DNA from: Phytopythium helicoides
Taxonomy: Eukaryota; Oomycota; Peronosporomycetes; Pythiales; Pythiaceae
DNA length: 64,000 nucleotides
Assembly (NCBI GenBank): GCA_024867545.1
Contig: JANFNE010000001.1
Coordinates: 1 to 64,000 of the forward strand
Direction: 5' to 3'
The position numbers were made by a program, and so were the translations under genes. The notes under the pieces are model-generated. The model worked only from the letters and a program-made list of their open reading frames with translations. It was not told the DNA's origin and searched no databases. Shown piece after piece: positions 18,324 to 27,882 of this stretch; the first letter of the stretch is position 1; each line of letters begins with the position of its first letter.

Positions 18324-20051
18324 ATGCGATTCGTCAGACAGCTGCTTCTTGGCGCGGCAGCCTCGGCCGTCGGACTCCTCTCATCGCCTACCAAGGCAGC
18401 CGAGCCGAGATGTTTCCCCGAGACCTTCATGTTCGGTTCGGCCACGGCGTCGTATCAAGTGGAAGGCGCCGTCAAGGAAGGAGGACGAACGCCGAGCATG
18501 TGGGACGACTTTTGCCGTGAAAAAGAGGGCTATGTGTGCGCGAACGTGGCGGACGACTTCTACCACCGCTACAAGAGCGACATCAAGCTCATGAAAGATA
18601 TGAACTTGCAGTCCTTCCGCTTCTCGATCTCGTGGTCCCGTGTCATGAACTGGGATCCTGCAACGCGCCGCATGAAGGTCAACCCGGAAGGCCTCGTGTT
18701 CTACCACTCGTTGATCGATGAGCTGCGCGCCAGCAACATTGAGCCGATTCTCACATTGTACCATTGGGATCTGCCGTCGGAACTGCAGACGCAGCTTTCG
18801 CCTCCAGGATGGCTCAACGCGGAGATTCAGGACCACTTCATCGAGTACTCCGACCTGGTCTTCAACGAGTACGGCCACAAGATTGACTACTGGACAACCT
18901 TCAACGAGCCGCTGTCGACTGTGGGTCATGGCTACGCGCAAGGCACCCACGCGCCAGGATACACGGGGTCGAACACGCTGGCGTACACGGCATCGTACCA
19001 CCTCCTGCTTGCTCACGCCAAGTCTGTCCAGCGCTTCCGTGAGCTCAAGTCGCAGAGCGTCATCGGTCCGAAGGCTCGCATCGGCATCGTGCTGGTATCG
19101 AGCTACTACTACCCTCTTGATGCATCGAACCCGAAGGACGTGGCTGCTGCTGAGCGTGGGCTCGACTTTGACATGGGCTGGTTCTTGACGCCGATCGTCA
19201 CTGGTGACTACCCTCCGATCATGCGCGAGATTGTGGGCGACCGTCTCCCTAAGTTCACAACTGAGGAGTCGGAGTTGCTCAAGGGCTCGTACGACCTCTT
19301 CATGCTCAATCACTACGGATCTCGCGCAGTGACGGACTGCGATGTTAACGCTCTGAGCGAGCGGTGCGCAACACTGACAGCTGGATGGGAGACAGACCGG
19401 GGCATCGACGACACTGGCATCATGTCAGGCACTGTTCGCGGCAAGACTGACAGCCACGGCAACAATTACTGCGAGCACTACACGGGCTATCCGCCGGGAT
19501 ATCTGGCCATGATCAAATACACTCATGCTAAGGATCCGACAGCCGATATCCTGCTCACGGAGAACGGGTGGTGCGGCAACGACGAGATCGAGAACATGGA
19601 CCAGCTAAAGTTCTTCAAGCTCTTCGTAGAGCAGGTCTATCTCGCCGTCGTGGAAGAGAAAATCCCCGTCATCGGCTACACCGCGTGGTCCCTACTCGAT
19701 AACTACGAATGGGGTTCATACGGCCCTCGCTTCGGTCTGTTTTACGTGAACTTCACTAGTCAGACGGGGTCGCCGGACTACTACGAAGCCGCACCGTCGG
19801 ACCTGGCTCGCATTCCTCGACCTTCGGCAAAGTGGTTCACCAAGGTTGCGGCAACGCGCTGTATTGACGGATGGAGTGAGCTGGAAGTGTCCAACGAGCA
19901 GCAGATTCAACAGCACCACGATATGAGCACCAACACAATGTTGATGGTTGGAACTGTTGTCGGAGTGGTTGGTGCCGCGCTTATCGCTGCAGCGCGGATC
20001 AAGCGCAACCATTTTGGCTACGAAGGCATTCCATTACGTCAAAGCATCTAG
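18324..20051 (+). CDS. GH1 beta-glucosidase, membrane-anchored, YxxPhi tail
   Basis: Complete 575-residue GH1 enzyme. The ATG at 18324 opens a signal peptide (MRFVRQLLLGAAASAVGLL). Glu195 (TFNEP) and Glu413 (TENGW) are present. The linker holds a Gln/His stretch (QQIQQHH). The membrane helix (about 532-552) is followed by a tail with YEGI, a tyrosine-type signal. The cysteine pair around residue 340 is spaced differently from the paralogs (CDVNALSERC). The central segment is close to the divergent tract in the gene at 11088, so it is a candidate donor family. No intron. Confidence 0.95.
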   Translation: MRFVRQLLLGAAASAVGLLSSPTKAAEPRCFPETFMFGSATASYQVEGAVKEGGRTPSMWDDFCREKEGYVCANVADDFYHRYKSDIKLMKDMNLQSFRFSISWSRVMNWDPATRRMKVNPEGLVFYHSLIDELRASNIEPILTLYHWDLPSELQTQLSPPGWLNAEIQDHFIEYSDLVFNEYGHKIDYWTTFNEPLSTVGHGYAQGTHAPGYTGSNTLAYTASYHLLLAHAKSVQRFRELKSQSVIGPKARIGIVLVSSYYYPLDASNPKDVAAAERGLDFDMGWFLTPIVTGDYPPIMREIVGDRLPKFTTEESELLKGSYDLFMLNHYGSRAVTDCDVNALSERCATLTAGWETDRGIDDTGIMSGTVRGKTDSHGNNYCEHYTGYPPGYLAMIKYTHAKDPTADILLTENGWCGNDEIENMDQLKFFKLFVEQVYLAVVEEKIPVIGYTAWSLLDNYEWGSYGPRFGLFYVNFTSQTGSPDYYEAAPSDLARIPRPSAKWFTKVAATRCIDGWSELEVSNEQQIQQHHDMSTNTMLMVGTVVGVVGAALIAAARIKRNHFGYEGIPLRQSI

Positions 20052-21265
20052 GTGAAGTCATGGACAAGTCTGAAAGTGTTCCTAGCTGCGCCGTGTAGCA
20101 CACAAAAGACATTTTGCCTACGAAAAGCCAAACGCTTTTCCCGATTGTCGGCAATCTCACCATGACTGTCCAATTTCTCTAAATCTTTGCTCCAACACGT
20201 TGACCACAGAAAATGTGCCCCAACGCCAAATCCGACAGCGTAATGTAATCGAGAATACAGATTATAGCTTGCTGGAAGGAGCGGCGGCCCGACATTTTGA
20301 CGGCCGAGCGTCAGATGCCATCGAAGAAGTCCGCGTCACTGGAGCTGCTGGAAACGTACACACGATACGTTATTCCACGTATAGAAAACCTGCTAGGATT
20401 TTCACAGACAAAGGGATTCCGCAACCTGCGTTTTGGACGGTACATTTTTGCGCAGAAGAAGCTACATGAACTATGCCGGAGACTGACCCAACAAGCAGGC
20501 AGGCGAACGGTGGTTGGATTTGGAGATTGGAGCAATACCGATTACTCTGGACTCATCAAGAAGTGCCCCGCGGGGCCGGTCAAGAGACTCGAGCACACAT
20601 TGAGAAACTACTGTCGTGCTCAATCAATTGATGAGTTTCGCACCAGCAAGCTTCACTCACGTTGCCACCGGCAGCTAGAATACCAGTACAGTCTCCGCCT
20701 CTGCAAGGTCAAGAACAGCACGGACAAGGAATGGCGGACGTGCAAGGTTTATAGTGTGCTCCATTGTCGATCCAATGACTGCTTTGGTACTACTGTGAAC
20801 CGCGACGTCAATGCCTCGAAGAACATGCTGATGCTTCTCCTCAACATGCTCCGTGGTCAACCAAGACCTACCGTTTTCTGTCGAGCACCAACTTAACACA
20901 TCAGGGGCCACAAAGTGTCTGCAGGTGCGCTCAGCGTTGCCCGCAGATAGCACTGTATACTCAGGCATTGTTGCATTTTCACTGGGTTCCATTCCCAGTC
21001 ATCATCTTTTTCGTAGGATGCCGGGTTTACCACGGCCATACCCGCAAGCCGAAGGCGAGTGCTAGCAATTGTTCATGGTTCGAATCTCATTGTAAATCTC
21101 CTGCTTGTGTATGTTTGTTCTATCAAAGTTGTGGCTGGATCATCAAAACAAAAATTTACAGTGCACGAGACAGCATTCAAAGTCTCTCTGTCGTGCATGA
21201 AATTCTCTCTCTCTCTCTCGCCTCACTCCTTGCAGGCTTGTGCTCATCCAACTAGGCCCAACTAG
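20052..21265. other. Spacer holding a Fanzor-like fragment
   Basis: This 1.2-kb spacer between converging GH1 genes holds the nuclease fragment at 20249-20896. From 21161 on it is the outer end of inverted repeat 2, including a (CT)7 run near 21205-21218. The remaining parts, 20052-20248 and 20897-21160, show nothing recognisable. Confidence 0.6.
20249..20896 (+). pseudogene. Fanzor/TnpB-like (OrfB zinc-ribbon) nuclease, C-terminal fragment
   Basis: An open frame of about 215 codons, bounded upstream by a stop at 20246, that matches the C-terminal half of eukaryotic TnpB relatives (Fanzor). Visible blocks in order: MPSKKSASLE, a helical stretch with FRNLRFGRYIFAQKKLHEL, VVGFGDWS (RuvC-II region), DEFRTSKLHSRC (start of the zinc ribbon), LHCRSNDC (second cysteine pair) and NRDVNASKNM (RuvC-III with its aspartate). 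No N-terminal half with the first RuvC aspartate is found upstream; the first ATG in this frame is at 20315. No terminal repeats were seen. It is most likely a dead transposon remnant or a captured domain. Identity rests on motif order recalled for the family. Confidence 0.72.
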
Positions 21266-23039
21266 CTAGTTCCCCGAGAAACGAGGGATGCGGTCGTACC
21301 CAGCGCGACGACGCCAGCGAACAAATGCCACCACTGCCACACCCACGGCGACACCAACCACAACCACGTACAACGCCGACGACCACGACCACGACCAGGT
21401 CGACGACGAAGCACCCGATGACACTGCCTCCAGCACAAAGTCGTCCAGGCACTTGGTCGATGCCACCTTCTGGAACCACTTGGCACTCGGACGAGGAATG
21501 CGAGCCAGGTCCGTCGGCTTCGGCTCGTAGAAATCCGGCTTCCCCGCGTCCGACGTGAAGTTCACGTAGTACAAACCGAAGCGAGGGCCGTATGAACCCC
21601 ATTCGTAGTTATCGAGTAGGGACCACGCGGTGTAGCCGATGACGGGGATCTTCTCCTCTACGACAGCCTTGTAGACCTCATTCACGAACGCCTTGAAGTA
21701 GTTGAGCTGGTCCATGTTCTCGATCTCGCCGTCGCCGCACCAACCGTTCTCCGTGAGCAGGATTTCGGAGGTCGGATCCTTGGCATGCACCCACTTGATC
21801 ACATCGAGGTATCCAGGTGGGTATCCCGTGAACATCTCGCAGTAGTTGCGTCCGTAGCTGTCGAGCTTGCCGGGCATCGACCCAGGCATCAAGTGGGTGT
21901 CGTCCACACCCTTGTCAGCCTGCCACCCGACAAACAGAGACGAGCACACCGTATTGGACTCGCTCGAATCACAATCCGTCACGGCGCGAGAGAAGTAGTG
22001 GTTAAGCATGAATAGATCGTATGATCCCTTGAGAATGCGTGACTCCTCCTCCGTGAAGTACGGCAAGTTGTCTCCAGCAACCTCGCGCATGACCGGTGGC
22101 CAATCACCAGTGATCGTCGGAATGAGGAACCAACCGAGCTCGAACTGCATCGCTCGTTCGGCAGCAGCCACATCCTTCGGGTTCGACGGATCCAACGGGT
22201 AGTAGAACTGCGCGACCTGAACAATACTGATGCGGGACTTGCTCGCAACGAGACCGCTAGTCTTCATCTCTCGGAACTTCTGCACAGCCTTCGCATGTGA
22301 CACAAGGATATTGTACGAGACGGTGTACGCGGCGGTATGAGTCGGCTCAATCGCGGGAGGACCAAACTTCATACCATAGAAGTAGCCCGCGAGACCCTGT
22401 GGCTCGTTGAACGTCGTCCAGTAGTCCACCTTGTGACCAAACTCCGCAAACATCAACGCAGAGTACTCGGCGAAGTGATCCGAAATGTACGGGTTCAGCC
22501 ATCCGGGAGGAGACAGCTCCGTCTCGAGTGACAGCGGCAAGTCGTAATGGTATAACGTGAGGATCGGCTCGATCTTCTTCGCGCGCAGCTCATCGATCAA
22601 CGAGTGGTAGAACGCCACGCCCTCCGGATTGATCTTCATGCGTTGCGTGGTCGGATCCCACGTCATGGCGCGAGACCACGCGATCGAGAAGCGGAACGAC
22701 TGGAGGTTGGTCTCTTGCATGAGCTCGATGTCGCTCTTGTATCGGTGGTAGAAGTCGTCGGCGACATTGGCGCACATGACGCCAGGGTGAGTGCGGCAGT
22801 ACTCGTCCCAGACGCTTGGCGTGCGTCCTCCTTCGTTGGCAGCTCCCTCGACTTGGTATGCAGCTGTGGCTGCTCCGAACATGAAGTCTTGTGGGAAGCA
22901 CTTGGACTGTGCCGCTGCGAGTGTGGGAGCAGTCGCCACTATCGCGATGGCGGCGACTGCGAGGCGTCCGATCCAGCCGTTCATGGTTGACTTGTAGCAG
23001 CGCGGTGGGGCCTTCGTGACTTCTTGACGGCGAATCGAA
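21161..23039. repeat. Left arm of inverted repeat 2
   Basis: Reverse complement of 25738-27626; within the gene, paired positions add to 48777 (21266 with 27511, 22984 with 25793). It covers one whole GH1 gene, about 55 bases of 5' leader and about 100 bases of 3' region. A dinucleotide run differs in length between arms: seven units here, twelve in the other. Confidence 0.92.
21266..22984 (-). CDS. GH1 beta-glucosidase, membrane-anchored, YxxPhi tail (inverted repeat 2 copy A)
   Basis: Complete 572-residue GH1 enzyme. The ATG at 22984 opens the signal peptide (MNGWIGRLAVAAIAIVATAP); the open frame upstream to 23245 is not credible as protein. Glu194 (TFNEP) and Glu412 (TENGW) are present. 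YHYDLP replaces the usual YHWDLP, a Trp-to-Tyr change near the sugar-binding pocket. The membrane helix (about 530-552) is followed by a tail with YDRI, a tyrosine-type signal. It is almost the same as 25793-27511, but a 19-base patch (21986-22004) changes NHYG to NHYF; Val replaces Met in one further place. No intron. Confidence 0.95.
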   Translation of the reverse strand: MNGWIGRLAVAAIAIVATAPTLAAAQSKCFPQDFMFGAATAAYQVEGAANEGGRTPSVWDEYCRTHPGVMCANVADDFYHRYKSDIELMQETNLQSFRFSIAWSRAMTWDPTTQRMKINPEGVAFYHSLIDELRAKKIEPILTLYHYDLPLSLETELSPPGWLNPYISDHFAEYSALMFAEFGHKVDYWTTFNEPQGLAGYFYGMKFGPPAIEPTHTAAYTVSYNILVSHAKAVQKFREMKTSGLVASKSRISIVQVAQFYYPLDPSNPKDVAAAERAMQFELGWFLIPTITGDWPPVMREVAGDNLPYFTEEESRILKGSYDLFMLNHYFSRAVTDCDSSESNTVCSSLFVGWQADKGVDDTHLMPGSMPGKLDSYGRNYCEMFTGYPPGYLDVIKWVHAKDPTSEILLTENGWCGDGEIENMDQLNYFKAFVNEVYKAVVEEKIPVIGYTAWSLLDNYEWGSYGPRFGLYYVNFTSDAGKPDFYEPKPTDLARIPRPSAKWFQKVASTKCLDDFVLEAVSSGASSSTWSWSWSSALYVVVVGVAVGVAVVAFVRWRRRAGYDRIPRFSGN

Positions 23040-23482
23040 AAGTGGTTGGTGCCTCCGTCGCTGGCAGTCTGGACTTGGTCTCCGAAGAAGTGATGATTCG
23101 ACCGGATGGGCATGGCCAGGCGTTGTTGCTGGGCTTTGAAGCTGCAAAGCTCTGCGCATGGACGGGGTAAGCGGAGGTGTCTGACATGTGCACCACCACA
23201 TGCTGACCGCGAGCATTGTCGCCGTGGTTGCCTCTGTTCTGGCACTGTGGTACCTCAAGCAGATTGTGTAGTGCAGCGAGTGCATGCATGCCTCCCGTAG
23301 TTGAGTGAGCACGAACGTGTCGACGCCCAGGTGGGATTACGCCAATACGGTGCTCGATGACATTCCCATGCGTGTGCGCTCTACTGTAGTCATCCATTGA
23401 ACGTGAATATTCGGCATCTCACAACCACCATGCGTTTATTGCCAAGCTCATGTTCAGGCCCCGGAATCCAATCATGCGCGGC
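22985..23482. other. Spacer upstream of the GH1 gene starting at 22984
   Basis: The first 55 bases are shared with inverted repeat 2. Beyond that, only weak resemblance to the region before 25793 remains, for example a similar VHAQSF-coding stretch in both, suggesting older common ancestry. No gene is seen. Confidence 0.5.
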
Positions 23483-25180
23483 CTAATCGCTGCTGCGAAT
23501 GACCTCATATCCTGCGCGGCGCCTGCGTTGCACTACAACAGCAGCGACCGCCGCGCCTGCAGCAATAACTACAACTACAGCCGCAGCGATCTGAAGTACA
23601 GGCCCAAAACCGGGCGCCGTCCTCAGCTCCTCCGAGCTGTCCAAGCACTTGGTAGTTGCCAATCGCTTGAACCACTTGGCACTCGGACGAGGAATGCGAG
23701 CCAGGTCCGTCGGCGCGGCTTCGTAGTAGTCCGGCGACCCCGTCTGGCTCGTGAAGTTCACGTAAAACAGACCGAAGCGAGGGCCGTATGAACCCCATTC
23801 GTAGTTATCGAGTAGGGACCACGCGGTGTAGCCGATGACGGGGATTTTCTCTTCCACGACGGCGAGATAGACCTGCTCTACGAAGAGCTTGAAGTAGTTG
23901 AGCTGGTCCATGTTCTCGATCTCGTCGTTGCCGCACCAACCGTTCTCCGTGAGCAGGATATCGGCGCTCGGATCCTTGGCGTGGATCCATTTGATCATCG
24001 CGAGGTAGCCTGGTGGATACCCTGTGAACTGCTCGCAGTAATTGTTGCCGTTGCGATCCGCCTTGCCCTGCATTGATCCCGGGACCAGGTGGGAGGGATC
24101 AATTCCGCTATCCGCAACCCATCCGACTGGGAGTGACGAACATGGCGTCTCCGAAGTGGGGGAATCACAGTCTGTAGCTGCTCTCGAGCCGTAGTGGTTG
24201 AGCATGAAGAGGTCGTAGGAGCCCTTCAGCAGCTTCGACTCTTCTTGTGTGAAACTCGGCAAGCGATCCCCCGCTCGCTCGCGCATGACAGCAGGGTAGT
24301 CGCCTGTCACAATCGGCAGGAGGAACCAGCCCATCTCGAACTGCAGTCCGCGTTCTGCTGCCGCAACATCCTTGGGATTCGACGCATCCAGCGGGTAGTA
24401 GTAGTTGGCGACCAGCACAATGCCGATGCGTGCTTTCTTGCCGATGCCCCCGCTCGCCTTCAGGTCTCGAAATGTCTGCACGGCGCGAGCGTGGGCGACC
24501 AACACGTTGCGGGAGACCGTGTACGTGTCCGTCGGGGACGGCTGAACTCCAGGCGCGCCCATTCCAAGGCCGTAGACAAACCCAACGAAGGACTGCGGCT
24601 CGTTGAAGGTGGTCCAGTAGTCGACCTTGTGACCGAACTCGTTGAACAGCAGCGTAGAGAAGTCGACGAAGTGGTCCACGATGGCGCCGTTGAGCCACCC
24701 CTGGGGCGAGAGCTGCGTCTGGAGCTCGGACGGCAAGTCCCAGTGGTAGATGGTGAGCAGCGGCTCGATGTGGCTGGTGCGCAGCTCGTCGATCAACGAG
24801 TGGTAGAAGGCGAGTCCTTCCGGGTTGGCCTCCATGCGGCGCGCGTCCGGGTCCCAGTGCATGACGCGCGACCAGGAGACGGAGAAGCGGAAGGACTGCA
24901 GGCCCATGTCCCTCATGAGCTTGATATCGCTCTTGTAGCGGTGGAAAAAGTCGTCGGCCACGTTGGCGCACTTGACGCCCTCCTTTTCGCGGCAGAAGTC
25001 GTCCCAGATGCTCGCCGAGCGTCCTCCTTCCTCGACGGCGCCCTCCACCTGGTACGCGGCCGTCGCCGAGCCGAACAGAAAGTCGGAGGGGAAGCAGCGC
25101 GCCGTCCGCGCGGCCGCACAGAGCGCAGGGGACGCCGCGGCGGCCGCCAGCGCGGCGAGCAGGCGCAGCGCGCGGCACAT
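23483..25180 (-). CDS. GH1 beta-glucosidase, membrane-anchored, YxxPhi tail (loop gene of repeat 2)
   Basis: Complete 565-residue GH1 enzyme and the only gene between the arms of inverted repeat 2. The ATG at 25180 opens an Ala/Leu-rich signal peptide ([20 protein letters not shown]); an upstream 78-codon extension is rejected. Glu194 and Glu412 are the catalytic pair, and the pocket motif is the normal YHWDLP. The linker is short (about 518-530). The membrane helix (about 531-553) is followed by [14 protein letters not shown] with the YEVI signal. It is divergent with the gene at 25793. No intron. Confidence 0.95.
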   Translation of the reverse strand: MCRALRLLAALAAAAASPALCAAARTARCFPSDFLFGSATAAYQVEGAVEEGGRSASIWDDFCREKEGVKCANVADDFFHRYKSDIKLMRDMGLQSFRFSVSWSRVMHWDPDARRMEANPEGLAFYHSLIDELRTSHIEPLLTIYHWDLPSELQTQLSPQGWLNGAIVDHFVDFSTLLFNEFGHKVDYWTTFNEPQSFVGFVYGLGMGAPGVQPSPTDTYTVSRNVLVAHARAVQTFRDLKASGGIGKKARIGIVLVANYYYPLDASNPKDVAAAERGLQFEMGWFLLPIVTGDYPAVMRERAGDRLPSFTQEESKLLKGSYDLFMLNHYGSRAATDCDSPTSETPCSSLPVGWVADSGIDPSHLVPGSMQGKADRNGNNYCEQFTGYPPGYLAMIKWIHAKDPSADILLTENGWCGNDEIENMDQLNYFKLFVEQVYLAVVEEKIPVIGYTAWSLLDNYEWGSYGPRFGLFYVNFTSQTGSPDYYEAAPTDLARIPRPSAKWFKRLATTKCLDSSEELRTAPGFGPVLQIAAAVVVVIAAGAAVAAVVVQRRRRAGYEVIRSSD

Positions 25181-25792
25181 GGCGGGGGGATCTCGCGAGC
25201 AGCTCCAAGTCGGAATGGCGCGACGCCATTGGGGGGAATCGCGGCGACAGGAGGGCGCCCATTGGAGGATAATGCTGAGGCCAACTTGAAGTGCGGATGG
25301 GTACGGGATCCTGGGGAGGCGCACGGTGCGCGCAACGCGAGACTGCGAGACGCTCGGACGGCCTGTTGCTTGCTGCGCTTGCAGCCTGAGCGAACGCAGG
25401 CATCGCGATAACACCGCGGCGGCAATTACACCACTCGAGCAGGCTGGGGTTGCGAACCAACAGCAGCGATGACGCCATAATCAGGTCCGGTCACCACGGA
25501 CACGACTCCGCATCTCGAGTGATCGCTTCCTACATACCACCTCGACGGCGGCAAAGTGCTGCAACCACATCGACAAAGCTTGCTCGCACGTCGGGCACGC
25601 GCTCACACCTACATCCCCGTCCATGCACAATCCTTCACAGCTTCAAGGAGCTCTCGACCAGATTGCTGCGCCTGGCCATGCCCGCCTTGTCGACTTCGAC
25701 ATCGACTGAGCGTTCACTATGACCGCGTCGCTTACTCTTCGATTCGCCGTCAAGAAGTCACGAAGGCCCCACCGCGCTGCTACAAGTCAACC
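25181..25792. other. Divergent promoter region between two GH1 genes
   Basis: Head-to-head spacer of 612 bases. A CCATTCCGACTTGG on the minus strand near 25210-25225 resembles an initiator for the gene at 25180. The last 55 bases belong to inverted repeat 2. No gene is seen. Confidence 0.5.
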
Positions 25793-27626
25793 ATGAACGG
25801 CTGGATCGGACGCCTCGCAGTCGCCGCCATCGCGATAGTGGCGACTGCTCCCACACTCGCAGCGGCACAGTCCAAGTGCTTCCCACAAGACTTCATGTTC
25901 GGAGCAGCCACAGCTGCATACCAAGTCGAGGGAGCTGCCAACGAAGGAGGACGCACGCCAAGCGTCTGGGACGAGTACTGCCGCACTCACCCTGGCGTCA
26001 TGTGCGCCAACGTCGCCGACGACTTCTACCATCGATACAAGAGCGACATCGAGCTCATGCAAGAGACCAACCTCCAGTCGTTCCGCTTCTCGATCGCGTG
26101 GTCTCGCGCCATGACGTGGGATCCGACCACGCAACGCATGAAGATCAATCCGGAGGGCGTGGCGTTCTACCACTCGTTGATCGATGAGCTGCGCGCGAAG
26201 AAGATCGAGCCGATCCTCACGTTATACCATTACGACTTGCCGCTGTCACTCGAGACGGAGCTGTCTCCTCCCGGATGGCTGAACCCGTACATTTCGGATC
26301 ACTTCGCCGAGTACTCTGCGTTGATGTTTGCGGAGTTTGGTCACAAGGTGGACTACTGGACGACGTTCAACGAGCCACAGGGTCTCGCGGGCTACTTCTA
26401 TGGTATGAAGTTTGGTCCTCCCGCGATTGAGCCGACTCATACCGCCGCGTACACCGTCTCGTACAATATCCTTGTGTCACATGCGAAGGCTGTGCAGAAG
26501 TTCCGAGAGATGAAGACTAGCGGTCTCGTTGCGAGCAAGTCCCGCATCAGTATTGTTCAGGTCGCGCAGTTCTACTACCCGTTGGATCCGTCGAACCCGA
26601 AGGATGTGGCTGCTGCCGAACGAGCGATGCAGTTCGAGCTCGGTTGGTTCCTCATTCCGACGATCACTGGTGATTGGCCACCGGTCATGCGCGAGGTTGC
26701 TGGAGACAACTTGCCGTACTTCACGGAGGAGGAGTCACGCATTCTCAAGGGATCATACGATCTATTCATGCTCAACCATTATGGTTCACGAGCCGTGACG
26801 GATTGTGATTCGAGCGAGTCCAATACGATGTGCTCGTCTCTGTTTGTCGGGTGGCAGGCTGACAAGGGTGTGGACGACACCCACTTGATGCCTGGGTCGA
26901 TGCCCGGCAAGCTCGACAGCTACGGACGCAACTACTGCGAGATGTTCACGGGATACCCACCTGGATACCTCGATGTGATCAAGTGGGTGCATGCCAAGGA
27001 TCCGACCTCCGAAATCCTGCTCACGGAGAACGGTTGGTGCGGCGACGGCGAGATCGAGAACATGGACCAGCTCAACTACTTCAAGGCGTTCGTGAATGAG
27101 GTCTACAAGGCTGTCGTGGAAGAGAAGATCCCCGTCATCGGCTACACCGCGTGGTCCCTACTCGATAACTACGAATGGGGTTCATACGGCCCTCGCTTCG
27201 GTTTATACTACGTGAACTTCACGTCGGACGCGGGGAAGCCGGATTTCTACGAGCCGAAGCCGACGGACCTGGCTCGCATTCCTCGTCCGAGTGCCAAGTG
27301 GTTCCAGAAGGTGGCATCGACCAAGTGTCTGGACGACTTTGTGCTGGAGGCAGTGTCATCGGGTGCTTCGTCGTCGACCTGGTCGTGGTCGTGGTCGTCG
27401 GCGTTGTACGTGGTTGTGGTTGGTGTCGCCGTGGGTGTGGCAGTGGTGGCGTTTGTTCGCTGGCGTCGTCGCGCTGGGTACGACCGCATCCCTCGTTTCT
27501 CGGGGAACTAGCTAGTTGGGCCTAGTTGGATGAGCACAAGCCTGCAAGGAGTGAGGCGAGAGAGAGAGAGAGAGAGAGAGAGAATTTCATGCACGACAGA
27601 GAGGCTTTGAATGCTGTCTCGTGCAC
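25738..27626. repeat. Right arm of inverted repeat 2
   Basis: Partner of 21161-23039. The inner boundary is about 55 bases before the start codon at 25793; the outer boundary is just after GTGCAC at 27621-27626. The (GA)n run near 27558-27582 has about twelve units. Confidence 0.92.
25793..27511 (+). CDS. GH1 beta-glucosidase, membrane-anchored, YxxPhi tail (inverted repeat 2 copy B)
   Basis: Complete 572-residue GH1 enzyme, near-identical partner of 21266-22984. The signal peptide starts at the ATG at 25793. Glu194 (TFNEP), Glu412 (TENGW), YHYDLP, one membrane helix and the YDRI tail are all as in the twin. At 26773-26791 it reads NHYGSR, the usual family form, with eight base differences from the twin in 19 positions. 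So the twin, not this copy, probably received the foreign patch. No intron. Confidence 0.95.
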   Translation: MNGWIGRLAVAAIAIVATAPTLAAAQSKCFPQDFMFGAATAAYQVEGAANEGGRTPSVWDEYCRTHPGVMCANVADDFYHRYKSDIELMQETNLQSFRFSIAWSRAMTWDPTTQRMKINPEGVAFYHSLIDELRAKKIEPILTLYHYDLPLSLETELSPPGWLNPYISDHFAEYSALMFAEFGHKVDYWTTFNEPQGLAGYFYGMKFGPPAIEPTHTAAYTVSYNILVSHAKAVQKFREMKTSGLVASKSRISIVQVAQFYYPLDPSNPKDVAAAERAMQFELGWFLIPTITGDWPPVMREVAGDNLPYFTEEESRILKGSYDLFMLNHYGSRAVTDCDSSESNTMCSSLFVGWQADKGVDDTHLMPGSMPGKLDSYGRNYCEMFTGYPPGYLDVIKWVHAKDPTSEILLTENGWCGDGEIENMDQLNYFKAFVNEVYKAVVEEKIPVIGYTAWSLLDNYEWGSYGPRFGLYYVNFTSDAGKPDFYEPKPTDLARIPRPSAKWFQKVASTKCLDDFVLEAVSSGASSSTWSWSWSSALYVVVVGVAVGVAVVAFVRWRRRAGYDRIPRFSGN

Positions 27627-27882
27627 TTTTTTGTTGTTGGATGAGTTCGACCAACAGCGATGCAGTCCTTTATCTCGTTTTCTTGGCAGTGGTTCGGTCG
27701 CCATTGCTGTCGCCCTGGTTCTCACTTGCAGTCGCCGCTAGTCGCCGCTCAGGCTACGAGCAGGCTATGTAGACTACGCGCCAACGTGGCGTGAATCTTG
27801 CATGTCATGATGAGTGGCGGCGCATCTTTGCATCGATCGGATTTGGCAGGAACTCATCACCTGCGACGCGACCAGAGTGTCA
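27512..27882. other. Spacer with a GA dinucleotide repeat
   Basis: Contains the outer end of inverted repeat 2 with a (GA)12 run near 27558-27582. The region next to the start codon at 27883 shows no clear initiator. No gene is seen. Confidence 0.5.

Noticed and set aside
21003..21095. tRNA-like GGTTCGAATC near 21077
   Set aside because: The bases beside the loop do not pair to make a T stem, and no acceptor or anticodon arm could be found.
24194..25411. 405-codon open frame antisense to the GH1 gene at 23483-25180
   Set aside because: Same shadow effect; the GH1 frame has catalytic motifs, signal peptide and anchor, while this one has none.
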